Positions 26,674 to 35,064 of a DNA stretch of 64,000 nucleotides are shown in pieces. The notes under the pieces were generated by a model. That model was not told the DNA's origin and did no database searches. It saw only the letters and a list, made by a program, of their open reading frames with translations. Numbering within the stretch: the first letter of the stretch is position 1; each line of letters opens with the position of its first letter. This stretch comes from Micromonospora alfalfae (GTDB lineage: Bacteria > Actinomycetota > Actinomycetes > Mycobacteriales > Micromonosporaceae). The DNA lies in assembly GCF_022230925.1 (NCBI RefSeq), contig NZ_JAKKFH010000021.1:1-64000 (forward strand), in the 5' to 3' direction. A program made the translations under genes and the position numbers.

Positions 26674-27837
26674 GTGCGTCCGATCCGACCCGGTGACCGG
26701 GGACCCGCGGTCACGGAGATCCGTACCATTCTGACCGGCCTCGAACTGCTGGCCGCCGCTGGCCCGCACACCGACGAGTTCGACCTCGACACCGAGCGGG
26801 CCGTCCGCGCCTTCCAGCAGTCGCGGGGGCTCAGTGTGGACGGCCGGGTCGGCGCGGAGACCTGGCGCGCCCTGGATGCCGCCCGTTGGCGGCTCGGCGC
26901 CCGCACCCTCTACCACGCGGTCCCCGAGCCGCTCACCGGCGAGGACGTCCGGTCGCTACAGGAGCGACTGCTGGAGATGGGGTACGACGTGGGCCGCGCG
27001 GACGCGATCTACGGTGTCCGGACGTCGCGGGCGGTGGCCCAGTTCCAACGTGAGGTCGGGCTCACCCCGGACGGCTCCTGCGGCCCACACACGATGAACG
27101 CGCTCCGCCGCATCGGCCGCAAGGTGGTCGGTGGCCGCCCGCAGTGGCTCCGCGAATCCGACGCGATCCGGCAGTCCGGGCCGGCGTTGGTCGGCAAGAC
27201 CGTCGTCATCGACCCGGGGCACGGCGGCACCGACCCCGGAATGGTGGTGCCCGACGGCTCGCTGCGCTGGACCGAGGCGGACCTGGTGCACGACCTGGCC
27301 AGCCGACTGGAGGGGCGGCTCGCCGCCTCCGGGGTGCGGGTGCAGCTCACCCGGGGCCCGTCGCCCGACAGTTGCCTGCCGGACTCCGACCGGGCCCTGC
27401 TCGCCAACTCGCTCGGCGCCGACGTTTTCATCTCGCTGCACCTTGACGGCCACGCCAACCCGGATGCGGAGGGCGTCGCGACCTACCACTACGGCACCGA
27501 CAACGGGGTCACCTCGGCGACCGGTGAACGCCTGGCCGGGCTGGTGCAGCGGGAAATCGTCGCCCGCACCGGGCTGCGGGACTGCCGTACCCACGCCAAG
27601 ACGTGGGAGTTGCTGCGACTGACGCGTATGCCCGCCGTCCGGGTCGAGGTCGGCTACCTCACCTCGCCGACGGACCGCGCCCACCTTGTCGACCCCCGGT
27701 TCCGGGACCGGGTGGTGGAGGCGATCGTGGCCGCGGTGCAGCGGATGTACTACCCGATCGAACGAGACGTCCCGACCGGATCGCTCGACGTCAGCGAACT
27801 GCGTGCCGTGGTGACCGCCGGCACTGTGGTGGACTGA
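26674..27837 (+). CDS. cwlM: CwlM-like protein: two peptidoglycan-binding domains plus amidase_3
   Basis: The 387-aa protein carries two PG_binding_1 modules (~7-70 and ~85-150, with DxxTxxAVxxFQ cores) and an amidase_3 domain (~180-365) that keeps zinc-ligand-like residues (DPGHGG, TEADL, SLHLDGHAN) and VEVGYLTSP. There is no signal peptide or membrane anchor. In mycobacteria the orthologue next to trxC (Rv3915) is cytoplasmic, is phosphorylated by PknB and activates MurA, so a regulatory rather than lytic role is likely here, though residues for catalysis remain. GTG 26674 has AGAGGGGG seven bases upstream. Confidence 0.88.
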   Translation: MRPIRPGDRGPAVTEIRTILTGLELLAAAGPHTDEFDLDTERAVRAFQQSRGLSVDGRVGAETWRALDAARWRLGARTLYHAVPEPLTGEDVRSLQERLLEMGYDVGRADAIYGVRTSRAVAQFQREVGLTPDGSCGPHTMNALRRIGRKVVGGRPQWLRESDAIRQSGPALVGKTVVIDPGHGGTDPGMVVPDGSLRWTEADLVHDLASRLEGRLAASGVRVQLTRGPSPDSCLPDSDRALLANSLGADVFISLHLDGHANPDAEGVATYHYGTDNGVTSATGERLAGLVQREIVARTGLRDCRTHAKTWELLRLTRMPAVRVEVGYLTSPTDRAHLVDPRFRDRVVEAIVAAVQRMYYPIERDVPTGSLDVSELRAVVTAGTVVD

Positions 27838-27851
27838 TTCACCGCCGGGCG

Positions 27852-28526
27852 TCAGCCGTTGGTGGAGCGGGTGGCCGGGGCCGGACGGACCGGCCGGAGC
27901 AGGGTTTCCGGGCTCATCGACCCGAGCAGCTTCTCCAGCGCGTACTCGACGTCGGACTTCCAGCTCAGCGCCGTGCGCAGCTCAAGACGCAACCGAGGGA
28001 AGCGCGGATGCGGACGTACCGTCTTGAAGCCCACGGAGAGGAAGAAGTCGACAGGTGCCACGCAACCGCCGGCCGGGTCGTCCGCGTCACCGAACTTGGC
28101 ATCGCCGAACGCCTCGATCGCCTTGATCCCACGCTTGGTCAGATCCCGGGCGACACCCTGCACCAGCATCCGGCCCAACCCGCCGCCGGAGAACGCGGCG
28201 ACCACGTTGGCTGTCATCAGCAGTGCCGCGTCCGCGGAGACCGGCGAGGTCGGAAACGCCATCGACCGGGGCACGTAAGCGGGCGGGGCGTACATCACGA
28301 AGCCGGCCGGCATGCCGTCGACGTACGCGAGTTTGCCGCAGGAACCCCACTCCAGCAGCGTCTGGGAGACCCATGCCTCCTTCTCCAGGGCCGGGTCGCC
28401 AGCAGCGCAGGCGCGGTCCGCGGAGACCGGATCGAGCTCCCAGTAGACGCACTGCCGGCACGGGCGCGGAAGGTCTTCCAACGTGTCGAGGGTCAGGCTG
28501 ACCAGACGTCGCGACATATGGCGCAT
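27852..28526 (-). CDS. GNAT family N-acetyltransferase
   Basis: The 224-aa protein starts MRHMSRRLVSLTLDTLEDLP, with a CRQC pair early (~23-26). It contains a GNAT core: CGKLAYVDGMPAGFVMYAPP (beta strands) and an acetyl-CoA loop-like GGGLGRMLVQGVARDLTKRGIKAIEAFG. It converges with cwlM (14 bp between stops) and is divergent from the aminotransferase. The equivalent place in other actinomycetes also carries a conserved acetyltransferase-like gene; the substrate is unknown. The frame stays open far upstream, but that part is antisense to the aminotransferase and is not coding. Confidence 0.85.
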   Translation of the reverse strand: MRHMSRRLVSLTLDTLEDLPRPCRQCVYWELDPVSADRACAAGDPALEKEAWVSQTLLEWGSCGKLAYVDGMPAGFVMYAPPAYVPRSMAFPTSPVSADAALLMTANVVAAFSGGGLGRMLVQGVARDLTKRGIKAIEAFGDAKFGDADDPAGGCVAPVDFFLSVGFKTVRPHPRFPRLRLELRTALSWKSDVEYALEKLLGSMSPETLLRPVRPAPATRSTNG

Positions 28527-28811
28527 CCCCACAATAGGCTCGGTGGTGAGACCGGCATGGAACGACAGCGCCGCCTTCCTGCCCCCGACGAGCGATCGTA
28601 CGCCGCCGATCGGCGATGCGGGAGGGGACGCGCGAATGCCCACCGCAACGGGGGACGCCGAGGACGGTCCGCCATGTGGTCGATCTGCTGCGGCACGGCG
28701 GCAGCACGACTCCGGCGGACTAGGATCGACAATCGGTGTGTCCGCCGCCATGGTCAGCGGTGTGCGGGGTACCCGGGCGGGAGCCACTCGAGCAGTGATC
28801 GAGGTGAGGTC

Positions 28812-30125
28812 ATGACCGGCACGACACTCGACGACTACACCGACCGGTACGCCCGGCGGGTACGCGGGATGACCGCCTCCGAGATTCGAGCATTGTTCGC
28901 GGTGGCCAGTCGTCCGGAGGTCGTCTCGCTTGCCGGTGGCGCACCGTACATTGCCGCCCTTCCGCTGGACGCGGTCGGCGAGATGCTCGGCCGGCTCGGT
29001 TCCGAGCAGGGCGTGACCACCCTTCAGTACGGCATCGGTCAGGGCACCCTCGAGCTGCGCGAGCGGATCTGCGAGGTGATGTCGCTCTCCGGGATCGACG
29101 CCGCCTGCGGCGCCTCCCCGGAGGACGTCGTGGTCACGGTGGGCGGGCAGCAGGCGCTGGACCTGGTGGCCCGGCTCTTCCTCGACCCGGGCGACGTGGT
29201 GCTCGCCGAGGGACCTACGTACGTCGGTGCGCTCGGCGTGTTTCAGGCCGCCCAGGCGCAGGTCGTCCACGTACCGATGGATGAGGACGGGCTGATCCCG
29301 GAGGCGCTGGAGACGGCCATCGCCGACCTGGCCCGCGCGGGCCAGCGGGTCAAATTCCTCTACACGATCCCCACCTACCAGAACCCGACCGGCGTGACGC
29401 TCAGCGAGGAGCGCCGGGAACGGGTGCTCGACATCTGCGAGCGCGCCGGCCTGCTCGTCGTCGAGGACGACCCGTACGGCCAACTGGGGTTCGAGGGTGA
29501 GGCCCCGGCCCCTCTACGGGCCCGCCGCCGCGACGGCGTCTTCTACCTCAGCACCTTCTCCAAGACCTTCGCCCCCGGGCTGCGGGTCGGCTGGATCCTG
29601 GCGCCGCACGCGGTCCGCGACAAACTGGTCATCGCCAGCGAGGCGCAGATCCTCTGCCCCAGCGGCTTCGCCCAGGCCGCGGTGGCCACCTACCTGAGCA
29701 CGATGCCCTGGCGGCAGCAGCTCAAGGTCTATCGCGAGGTCTACCGGGAACGCCGCGACGCCCTGCTCGACGCGATGGCCGACCTGATGCCCGAGGGCAC
29801 CAGCTGGACCACCCCGGCCGGCGGTCTGTTCGTGTGGGCGAGCCTGCCCGACGGGCTCGATTCGAAGGCCATGATGCCGCGAGCGGTCGCCGCCCGGGTC
29901 GCCTACGTTCCCGGCACCGGCTTCTACGCCGACGGCACCGGCACCGACGCCATGCGGCTCAACTTCAGCTTCCCGCCGCCGGACCGGATCCGCGAGGGCG
30001 TCCGCCGGCTGGCCGGGGTGATGGAGCAGGAGATCGCTATGCGCCGGGTCTTCGGTGCCGTGGGTGGTGCCGCCGGCCGACGCGGCCGGGCCGGCTCCGA
30101 CGTGCCCGGGCCCGACTTGGCATGA
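28812..30125 (+). CDS. PLP-dependent class I/II aminotransferase
   Basis: The 437-aa enzyme has a fold-type I aminotransferase layout: SLAGGAPYIAALP near 38, LQYGIGQGTLELRERI, YTIPTYQNPTGVTLS, VVEDDPYGQLGFEG, and the PLP lysine in STFSKTFAPGLRVGW. This is the MocR/KAT-II-like subgroup without a DNA-binding domain. ATG 28812 follows GAGGTGAGG. Seven bases separate it from the D-Ala-D-Ala ligase gene, so the two probably form an operon. A role in amino-acid supply for the wall is plausible from context; the substrate cannot be read from sequence. Confidence 0.9.
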   Translation: MTGTTLDDYTDRYARRVRGMTASEIRALFAVASRPEVVSLAGGAPYIAALPLDAVGEMLGRLGSEQGVTTLQYGIGQGTLELRERICEVMSLSGIDAACGASPEDVVVTVGGQQALDLVARLFLDPGDVVLAEGPTYVGALGVFQAAQAQVVHVPMDEDGLIPEALETAIADLARAGQRVKFLYTIPTYQNPTGVTLSEERRERVLDICERAGLLVVEDDPYGQLGFEGEAPAPLRARRRDGVFYLSTFSKTFAPGLRVGWILAPHAVRDKLVIASEAQILCPSGFAQAAVATYLSTMPWRQQLKVYREVYRERRDALLDAMADLMPEGTSWTTPAGGLFVWASLPDGLDSKAMMPRAVAARVAYVPGTGFYADGTGTDAMRLNFSFPPPDRIREGVRRLAGVMEQEIAMRRVFGAVGGAAGRRGRAGSDVPGPDLA

Positions 30126-30132
30126 TGCCGGC

Positions 30133-31134
30133 ATGGGTACGACCGCCGAGCACCTCCTCGTGACCGATTCCGCCATCTCGGCCGACCTGCGCGTCGTGGT
30201 GCTCGCGGGTGGGCTCTCCTACGAACGGGACGTGTCGCTGCGCTCCGGTCGTCGGGTGCTCGACGCGCTGCGCGCCGTCGGGGTGGAGGCCGAGCTGCGA
30301 GACGCTGACGTAGCGCTGCTGCCGTCGCTCGCCGCCGACCCGCCGGACGCGGTGGTGATCGCGCTGCACGGCGCGACCGGCGAGGACGGCTCGCTGCGCG
30401 GGGTGCTGGATCTGTGCGATGTCCCGTACGTCGGCTGCGACGCCCGGGCCTCCCGGGTCGCCTGGGACAAGCCTTCCGCCAAGGCGGTGCTCCGCGAGGC
30501 CGGCATCCCCACCCCCGACTGGGTGGCGCTCCCGCACGATCGTTTCTCCGAGCTCGGCGCGGTCGCCGTCCTGGACCGGATCGTCGACCGTCTGGGCGTA
30601 CCCCTGATGGTGAAGCCGGCGCAGGGCGGGTCCGGGCTGGGCGGGGCGGTGGTCCGGGACGCCGCCGCGCTGCCCGCCGCAATGGTCGGCTGCTTCGCGT
30701 ACTACTCCACGGCGCTCGTGGAGCGGTACGTGCCGGGCATGGATGTGGCGGTCTCCGTCGTCGACCTCGGCGACGGTCCACAGGCGCTGCCACCGGTGGA
30801 GATTGTGCCGCGCAACGGCGTGTACGACTACGCCGCCCGCTACACGGCAGGGCGCACCACCTGGCACGCCCCCGCCCGGCTGGCCCCGGAGGTGGCCGCC
30901 ACGGTCGCTGACGTGGCCCTCGCCGCGCACACCGCGCTCGGTCTACGGGATCTCTCCCGCGTCGACGTGATCGTGGACGCGGCCGGCCAGCCGCACGTGC
31001 TGGAGGTCAACGTCTCGCCGGGGATGACGGAGACGTCACTGCTTCCGCTCGCTGTGCAGGCGGCCGGCCTGGACTTCGGCCGACTTCTCGGCACCCTTGT
31101 CGCCCGAGCAGCCGCCCGCCTCACCAAGCACTGA
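30133..31134 (+). CDS. D-alanine--D-alanine ligase family protein
   Basis: The 333-aa ATP-grasp enzyme has the N-terminal glycine loop VVLAGGLSYERDVSLRSGRRVLDAL, the LHGATGEDG motif, the ATP-binding KPAQGGSGLGGAVV and the metal/omega region LEVNVSPGMTETSLLPL. These are diagnostic of Ddl enzymes, which make D-Ala-D-Ala (or D-Ala-D-X) for peptidoglycan. Actinomycetes often have another ddl near murE or recG, so this may be a second paralogue with different specificity. ATG 30133 is used because the longer frame overlaps the preceding gene. Confidence 0.88.
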   Translation: MGTTAEHLLVTDSAISADLRVVVLAGGLSYERDVSLRSGRRVLDALRAVGVEAELRDADVALLPSLAADPPDAVVIALHGATGEDGSLRGVLDLCDVPYVGCDARASRVAWDKPSAKAVLREAGIPTPDWVALPHDRFSELGAVAVLDRIVDRLGVPLMVKPAQGGSGLGGAVVRDAAALPAAMVGCFAYYSTALVERYVPGMDVAVSVVDLGDGPQALPPVEIVPRNGVYDYAARYTAGRTTWHAPARLAPEVAATVADVALAAHTALGLRDLSRVDVIVDAAGQPHVLEVNVSPGMTETSLLPLAVQAAGLDFGRLLGTLVARAAARLTKH

Positions 31135-31227
31135 CCTCCCCGCCAACCCGTACGGCCGAGCGGGCCAACCCGACGGGACGACAGTGAGGTTGGCCTGCCG
31201 GGGGTCAACCTCACTGGCGGTTCCAGG

Positions 31228-32499
31228 TCAGTGGGTCGCGCTTACGTCGGGTGTGTCGGTGCCATCGGTGCGCGCGTCCGGGCCCGGAGTGCCGGCGTCC
31301 TTCCCGGGTGCGGTCTTGCTGACGGCCTCTCCGGAGGCGCCCCCGGTGGCCGGGTCGGACACGGCCGGGTTGGCGGAATCAGCCTCCCCGGCGCTTCCAC
31401 TCGGCGGGCCGAGGTGAGCCCGGCCGGTGCGCTTCTCCGCCGTTCCGACACCGTGAGGGCTGTCGGTAGGCACCTCCGCCAGGCCGACGTGGAGTCCGTC
31501 GGTGGCCGTCGTGACGGTGCTGCCCGTGGCGGCCGCAGTCAATGCGGCGCTGCCCGATGCTGCGGCGGTGGAGTCCCGGGTGCCGGGAGCCGGGATGCCG
31601 GGCAGGTTGGTGGCGGACGCCGGCCGAGCGGGTTCAACCGCCGGACCGCCGACCGTGGCCGACCGGGCGGGTTCAGCAGCGCGGTCGGTGACGGTGCTCG
31701 TCGTCGAGCCGGCATCAGCGTCCGGGTCCACGACCGGTTCGGCCCGGGACCGGCTGTCGGCGTCGGTCGGATCAGGAGTGGAGTCGAGCGCCGGTTCCGG
31801 GATCTCCTCTGCCGCCTCGATGACCGAGACGGCCTCCGTCCCGGCTGCTGCCGCTGAGGCAGCCTCCGCTGCGGCAGCGGCGTCCGCGGCGGCAGACTGG
31901 GCCAGCAGACTGGACGGCGCCTGCCACTGGATACGGGGCGGCTCGGCGAGCGGGCGGCCACCAAACTCGGCGAGCCAGGCCGCGACGAGCGCCAGGTTCT
32001 CCCGCCACTGCGCCTCGGAGATCGGCGGCAGGATCGAGTCCCACAGGGACAGGAACGTGCCCCGCAGTTGAAGCCGGCCGTACGGACGGGCGAGGAACCA
32101 CATGTGCAGATGAGCCGAGCCGTCGCCCCAGCGATTGACGTGCACCCGCGCCACGCCGTCGAGCGACCGGATGGCCCGCTCCAGACGTACTGTCATCACC
32201 CCCAGCTCGGCGGCCAGCAGGTTCGGCAGGTCGCCGAGGTCGAGGTGGGTGCGCGATTCCAGGATGAGCACCATGGGCAGGCCGGTGGGCCGGTCCATGG
32301 CGCGGACGCGCCACCGCTCACCCACCCAGATGTAGGCGTCGTCGGGTGCGTTGCAGGCGGTGCATTCCCGGAGACCCTCGCCCTTCCGCGGCGGTTCGAC
32401 CGGGACCGGATCATCGAGTTGCTTCACGTGGAGGTCACCCTCGAAGGGGAATGACGGCCACTGGGTGAAGTCCGGGACTGAGGGAGGGTTGTCGTGCAC
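31228..32499 (-). CDS. HIT-like domain protein with long disordered C-terminus
   Basis: From GTG 32499 (AGGG upstream) the product is 423 aa. Residues ~35-200 are globular, with CTACN near 42 and a histidine triad-like GSAHLHMWFLARPYG, preceded by VARVHVNRWGDG, resembling HIT/GalT-type nucleotide hydrolases. The third residue of the usual HxHxH triad is not evident, so catalysis is doubtful. Residues ~205-423 are Ala/Ser/Thr/Glu/Pro-rich and probably unstructured. Upstream frame extension crosses a parS and DnaA boxes and is not coding. It converges with the ligase gene. Confidence 0.72.
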   Translation of the reverse strand: MHDNPPSVPDFTQWPSFPFEGDLHVKQLDDPVPVEPPRKGEGLRECTACNAPDDAYIWVGERWRVRAMDRPTGLPMVLILESRTHLDLGDLPNLLAAELGVMTVRLERAIRSLDGVARVHVNRWGDGSAHLHMWFLARPYGRLQLRGTFLSLWDSILPPISEAQWRENLALVAAWLAEFGGRPLAEPPRIQWQAPSSLLAQSAAADAAAAAEAASAAAAGTEAVSVIEAAEEIPEPALDSTPDPTDADSRSRAEPVVDPDADAGSTTSTVTDRAAEPARSATVGGPAVEPARPASATNLPGIPAPGTRDSTAAASGSAALTAAATGSTVTTATDGLHVGLAEVPTDSPHGVGTAEKRTGRAHLGPPSGSAGEADSANPAVSDPATGGASGEAVSKTAPGKDAGTPGPDARTDGTDTPDVSATH

Positions 32500-32618
32500 G
32501 ACGCTGACCCTAACCGAGTCTGGCACCGCTGTCCCTACCTGTTCGAGCGGTCCCGGGCCACCGGATCGGCACCCGTCATCGACCGGGTGCGCGTGGTCGC
32601 GCGGGCCACCGAGAGGCG

Positions 32619-32733
32619 ATATCCACAGGCTGCCGAGATCCTGAACACAGGCCGTCATCCACAGGCTCACACCCGCTCCCACGCGCTGTTTCACGTGAAA
32701 CGGGGGGTGCCTGTGGACAACCGGTGTGGATAA
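32619..32733. promoter_or_regulatory. DnaA-box cluster flanking a parS site
   Basis: Four box-like elements lie within 115 bp: ATATCCACA (32619-32627, +), TCATCCACA (32655-32663, +), TTGTCCACA (32712-32720, -, perfect) and TTATCCACA (32725-32733, -, perfect). A parS (32687-32702) sits between the two pairs. Confidence 0.65.
32687..32702. promoter_or_regulatory. parS site 1
   Basis: TGTTTCACGTGAAACG, one base from the canonical 16-bp ParB-binding palindrome. It is intergenic, inside a DnaA-box cluster. Confidence 0.9.
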
Positions 32734-33100
32734 CTTTTCGGCCGGTCGGTCGTTGTCCGCGAACCGCCAAATCGGCCTAGTCGACGGCCACCGGAGACGA
32801 AATCGGAGGGGTGCGCTCCGACCGGCGTCGCGCGCCACCGTCGGCGCGGTTCCCCAGCCACCGACGACCTCCCGCTGTCTCATCTGGCACGCGTCGACGG
32901 TGACGGGTTGGCATGCGTTCGCGGACCGTGTCAGCAGAACACCCACCCGCGCGGCGTGGATCCCCTGATGTCTCCGAAAAGCCCGTGAGGGGTCGATCGG
33001 ACCCGTAGCACCAACGTCGATCGCTGGGATAGGGAGGCCACTCCGCTTGACCAGTCACTCCGCCCCCAGGGTTCGACCGGTGCCAGCGAGCCGCTATCTC

Positions 33101-33116
33101 GGTTTCACGTGAAACC
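33101..33116. promoter_or_regulatory. parS site 2
   Basis: GGTTTCACGTGAAACC, a perfect 16-bp palindrome with the 14-bp GTTTCACGTGAAAC core. Intergenic. Confidence 0.92.
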
Positions 33117-33212
33117 GCCGCGCCGGGTGGCGGAGACGATCCGGAGCCAGGGCCGATATCGCGCTGGGGTCTACCGCTCGTGCATCCAGTTCGTGGGTCT
33201 GGCCGTGGTGCG

Positions 33213-33332
33213 GTCTAGCCGTCTGGCGGTCTAGCCGTCGTGCGGTCCGGTGGTCCGGTGGTCCGGCGGTCCGGTGGTCCGGTGGTCTGGCCGCCGTGCG
33301 GTCTGGCGGTCTGGCCCGTCTGGCGGTCTCCC
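33213..33332. repeat. Degenerate GGTCYGGYG tandem repeat tract
   Basis: About 120 bp of imperfect 9-bp and related units (GGTCCGGTG, GGTCCGGCG, GGTCTGGCG, GGTCTAGCC) run without interruption between parS sites 2 and 3. No spacer organisation is seen. Confidence 0.7.
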
Positions 33333-33934
33333 GGACCGGCGGACTCCCGCCAGGTTGCTGTGCGGCGGCTCTAGCGGGCTAACCACGATCGAGGTCCTCG
33401 ACCCACCTGCGGATGACCACGGAGACGTCGTTTCGCGCCACTCAGCGGTCCCCTGGCGCTTTGATCGGCGCAGGGGGTGGTTGCGGTCGAGTGGACCATC
33501 CCGGAGCCTTCTGCGACGCGTGTAGAGGATCCGTTCCTCTCAAGGCCCGCACTCACCCCAGCGGCCGCCGCCGGTCGCCAGCCACCGCGTCCGCTGCCCG
33601 CCGCTGCGCCCGCTCCTCCACCAGCCGCTCGCGACGCGGGCTTGTCGCCCACCGCTGCGCACCGCCGCGCCCACGGCGACCCGATCGCCACGCCCCGCTG
33701 CCCGCCGCGCCCGTCATCGCGCCCCCGTCATTTCCCCCCGTCATCGCGAGCCGCTAGCCGCGAGCGGATTGTGCTGTCGACGTGCGGCCAACGCGACCGA
33801 CCGAACTTCCGCTCCACCGCCCCGCCCACTTCTCCTGCTGCCAGAGCGGGACCTCGGGTCGGCTGACTGGTTGGGCGAGCCGAGGATGACGACATCCACG
33901 GGTCATACCCGATCTTGGAGTCAGGTCCGCCGCC

Positions 33935-33950
33935 TGTTTCACGTGAAACC
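33935..33950. promoter_or_regulatory. parS site 3
   Basis: TGTTTCACGTGAAACC, with an intact 14-bp core. It lies 70 bp beyond the parB stop codon. Confidence 0.92.
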
Positions 33951-34020
33951 GCGACGACCCCGGGATGCAGAACGGCCGCGCCCCCGGTGGGGTAGCGCGG
34001 CCGTAGGCGAGCGGGCGGAA

Positions 34021-35037
34021 TCAGTCCTCCCCGCTCTCCTCCTGTTGCACTCCGATGATCCCGACGATCCGCTCAAGGTCGTCCACCGTCGCGAACTCAA
34101 TCGTGATTTTGCCCTTGCTCCGGCCGATGTCCACCTTCACGCGGGTGTCGAACCGGTCGGACAGCCGATCGGCGAGATCGGTCAGGGCCGGCGCGTGCGC
34201 CTTGGGTCGCCGCTTCGCGGCCTGGCCCTTCGTCGGTCCGTCGTTGAGCGCCAGGGCGACGATCTCCTCGGTCGCCCGAACCGACAGTCCCTCGGCCACG
34301 ATCCGCAGGGCCAGCTGTTCCTGCGCCTCCGCCTCGTCGAGGCTCAGCAGGGCGCGGGCGTGCCCCGCCGACAGGATGCCGGCGGCAACCCGGCGCTGCA
34401 CCTGTGCGGGCAGGTTCAGCAGTCGGATCGTGTTGGAGATCTGCGGGCGACTCCGGCCGATCCGGCGGGCCAACTCCTCGTGGGTGGCCCCGAACTCCTC
34501 CAGCAGTTGCTGGTAGGCGGCGGCCTCTTCCAGAGGGTTCAGGTTCGCCCGGTGGATGTTCTCCAGCAGGGCGTCGCGGAGCATCGCGTCGTCACGGGTG
34601 TCCCGGACGATCGCCGGGATGCTCTCCCGCCCCACCGCCTGGGCGGCCCGCCAGCGCCGCTCGCCCATCACCAGTTCGTACTTCTCGTCGTCGAGCTGTC
34701 GGACGACGATGGGCTGGAGGAAGCCGACCTCCTGGATCGAGGTCTTCAGCTCCTCCAGCGCCTCCTCGTCGAAGACCTGGCGGGGCTGCTTCGGGTTGGG
34801 CATGATCGCGTCGACCGGGATCTCGGCGAATCGAGCACCGGGCACCGGGCTCAGCACGGGCTCCGGCTCGTGGACAGGCGCTCCGGCCGGCACCGCGGCG
34901 ACGGCGACGGTGCCCGTGTCGTCCAGGTGCTCGTTCTCCGGCTCGGCCGTCGCGGTGCCAGCGGCATCCGGCGCCGGCCCGGTTGGGATCAGCGCCCCGA
35001 GGCCCCTACCCAGACCGCCCCGAGGACGGTTCTTCAT
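34021..35037 (-). CDS. parB: Chromosome partitioning protein ParB
   Basis: ParB binds parS, spreads as a CTP-dependent clamp and recruits ParA and SMC. The 338-aa protein starts MKNRPRGGLGRGLGALIP (the ParA-interacting N-terminus), then a ~50-aa variable linker, the CTP-binding region with NPKQPRQVF and GERRWRAAQAVG, the LLENIHRANLNPLEEA block, a helix-turn-helix (ELARRIGRSRPQISNTIRLLNLP) and a C-terminal dimerisation domain. It lies 27 bp downstream of parA in one operon and is surrounded by parS sites. Confidence 0.97.
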   Translation of the reverse strand: MKNRPRGGLGRGLGALIPTGPAPDAAGTATAEPENEHLDDTGTVAVAAVPAGAPVHEPEPVLSPVPGARFAEIPVDAIMPNPKQPRQVFDEEALEELKTSIQEVGFLQPIVVRQLDDEKYELVMGERRWRAAQAVGRESIPAIVRDTRDDAMLRDALLENIHRANLNPLEEAAAYQQLLEEFGATHEELARRIGRSRPQISNTIRLLNLPAQVQRRVAAGILSAGHARALLSLDEAEAQEQLALRIVAEGLSVRATEEIVALALNDGPTKGQAAKRRPKAHAPALTDLADRLSDRFDTRVKVDIGRSKGKITIEFATVDDLERIVGIIGVQQEESGED

Positions 35038-35064
35038 GCCACGCCTCCCAGCGACTCTTCCGCA

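Larger units (their letters stand above)
32734..34020. other. Gene-free centromere region upstream of parB end
   Basis: About 1.3 kb between the HIT-like gene and parB shows no ORF with coding character on either strand. It holds two parS sites and a degenerate 9-bp repeat tract, and borders the DnaA-box/parS cluster on its left. Confidence 0.6.

Noticed and set aside
28527..29483. N-terminal extension of the GNAT gene
   Set aside because: Antisense to the aminotransferase and without protein-like composition.
33213..33332. Possible CRISPR array
   Set aside because: Repeats are contiguous and degenerate with no spacers and no cas genes nearby.
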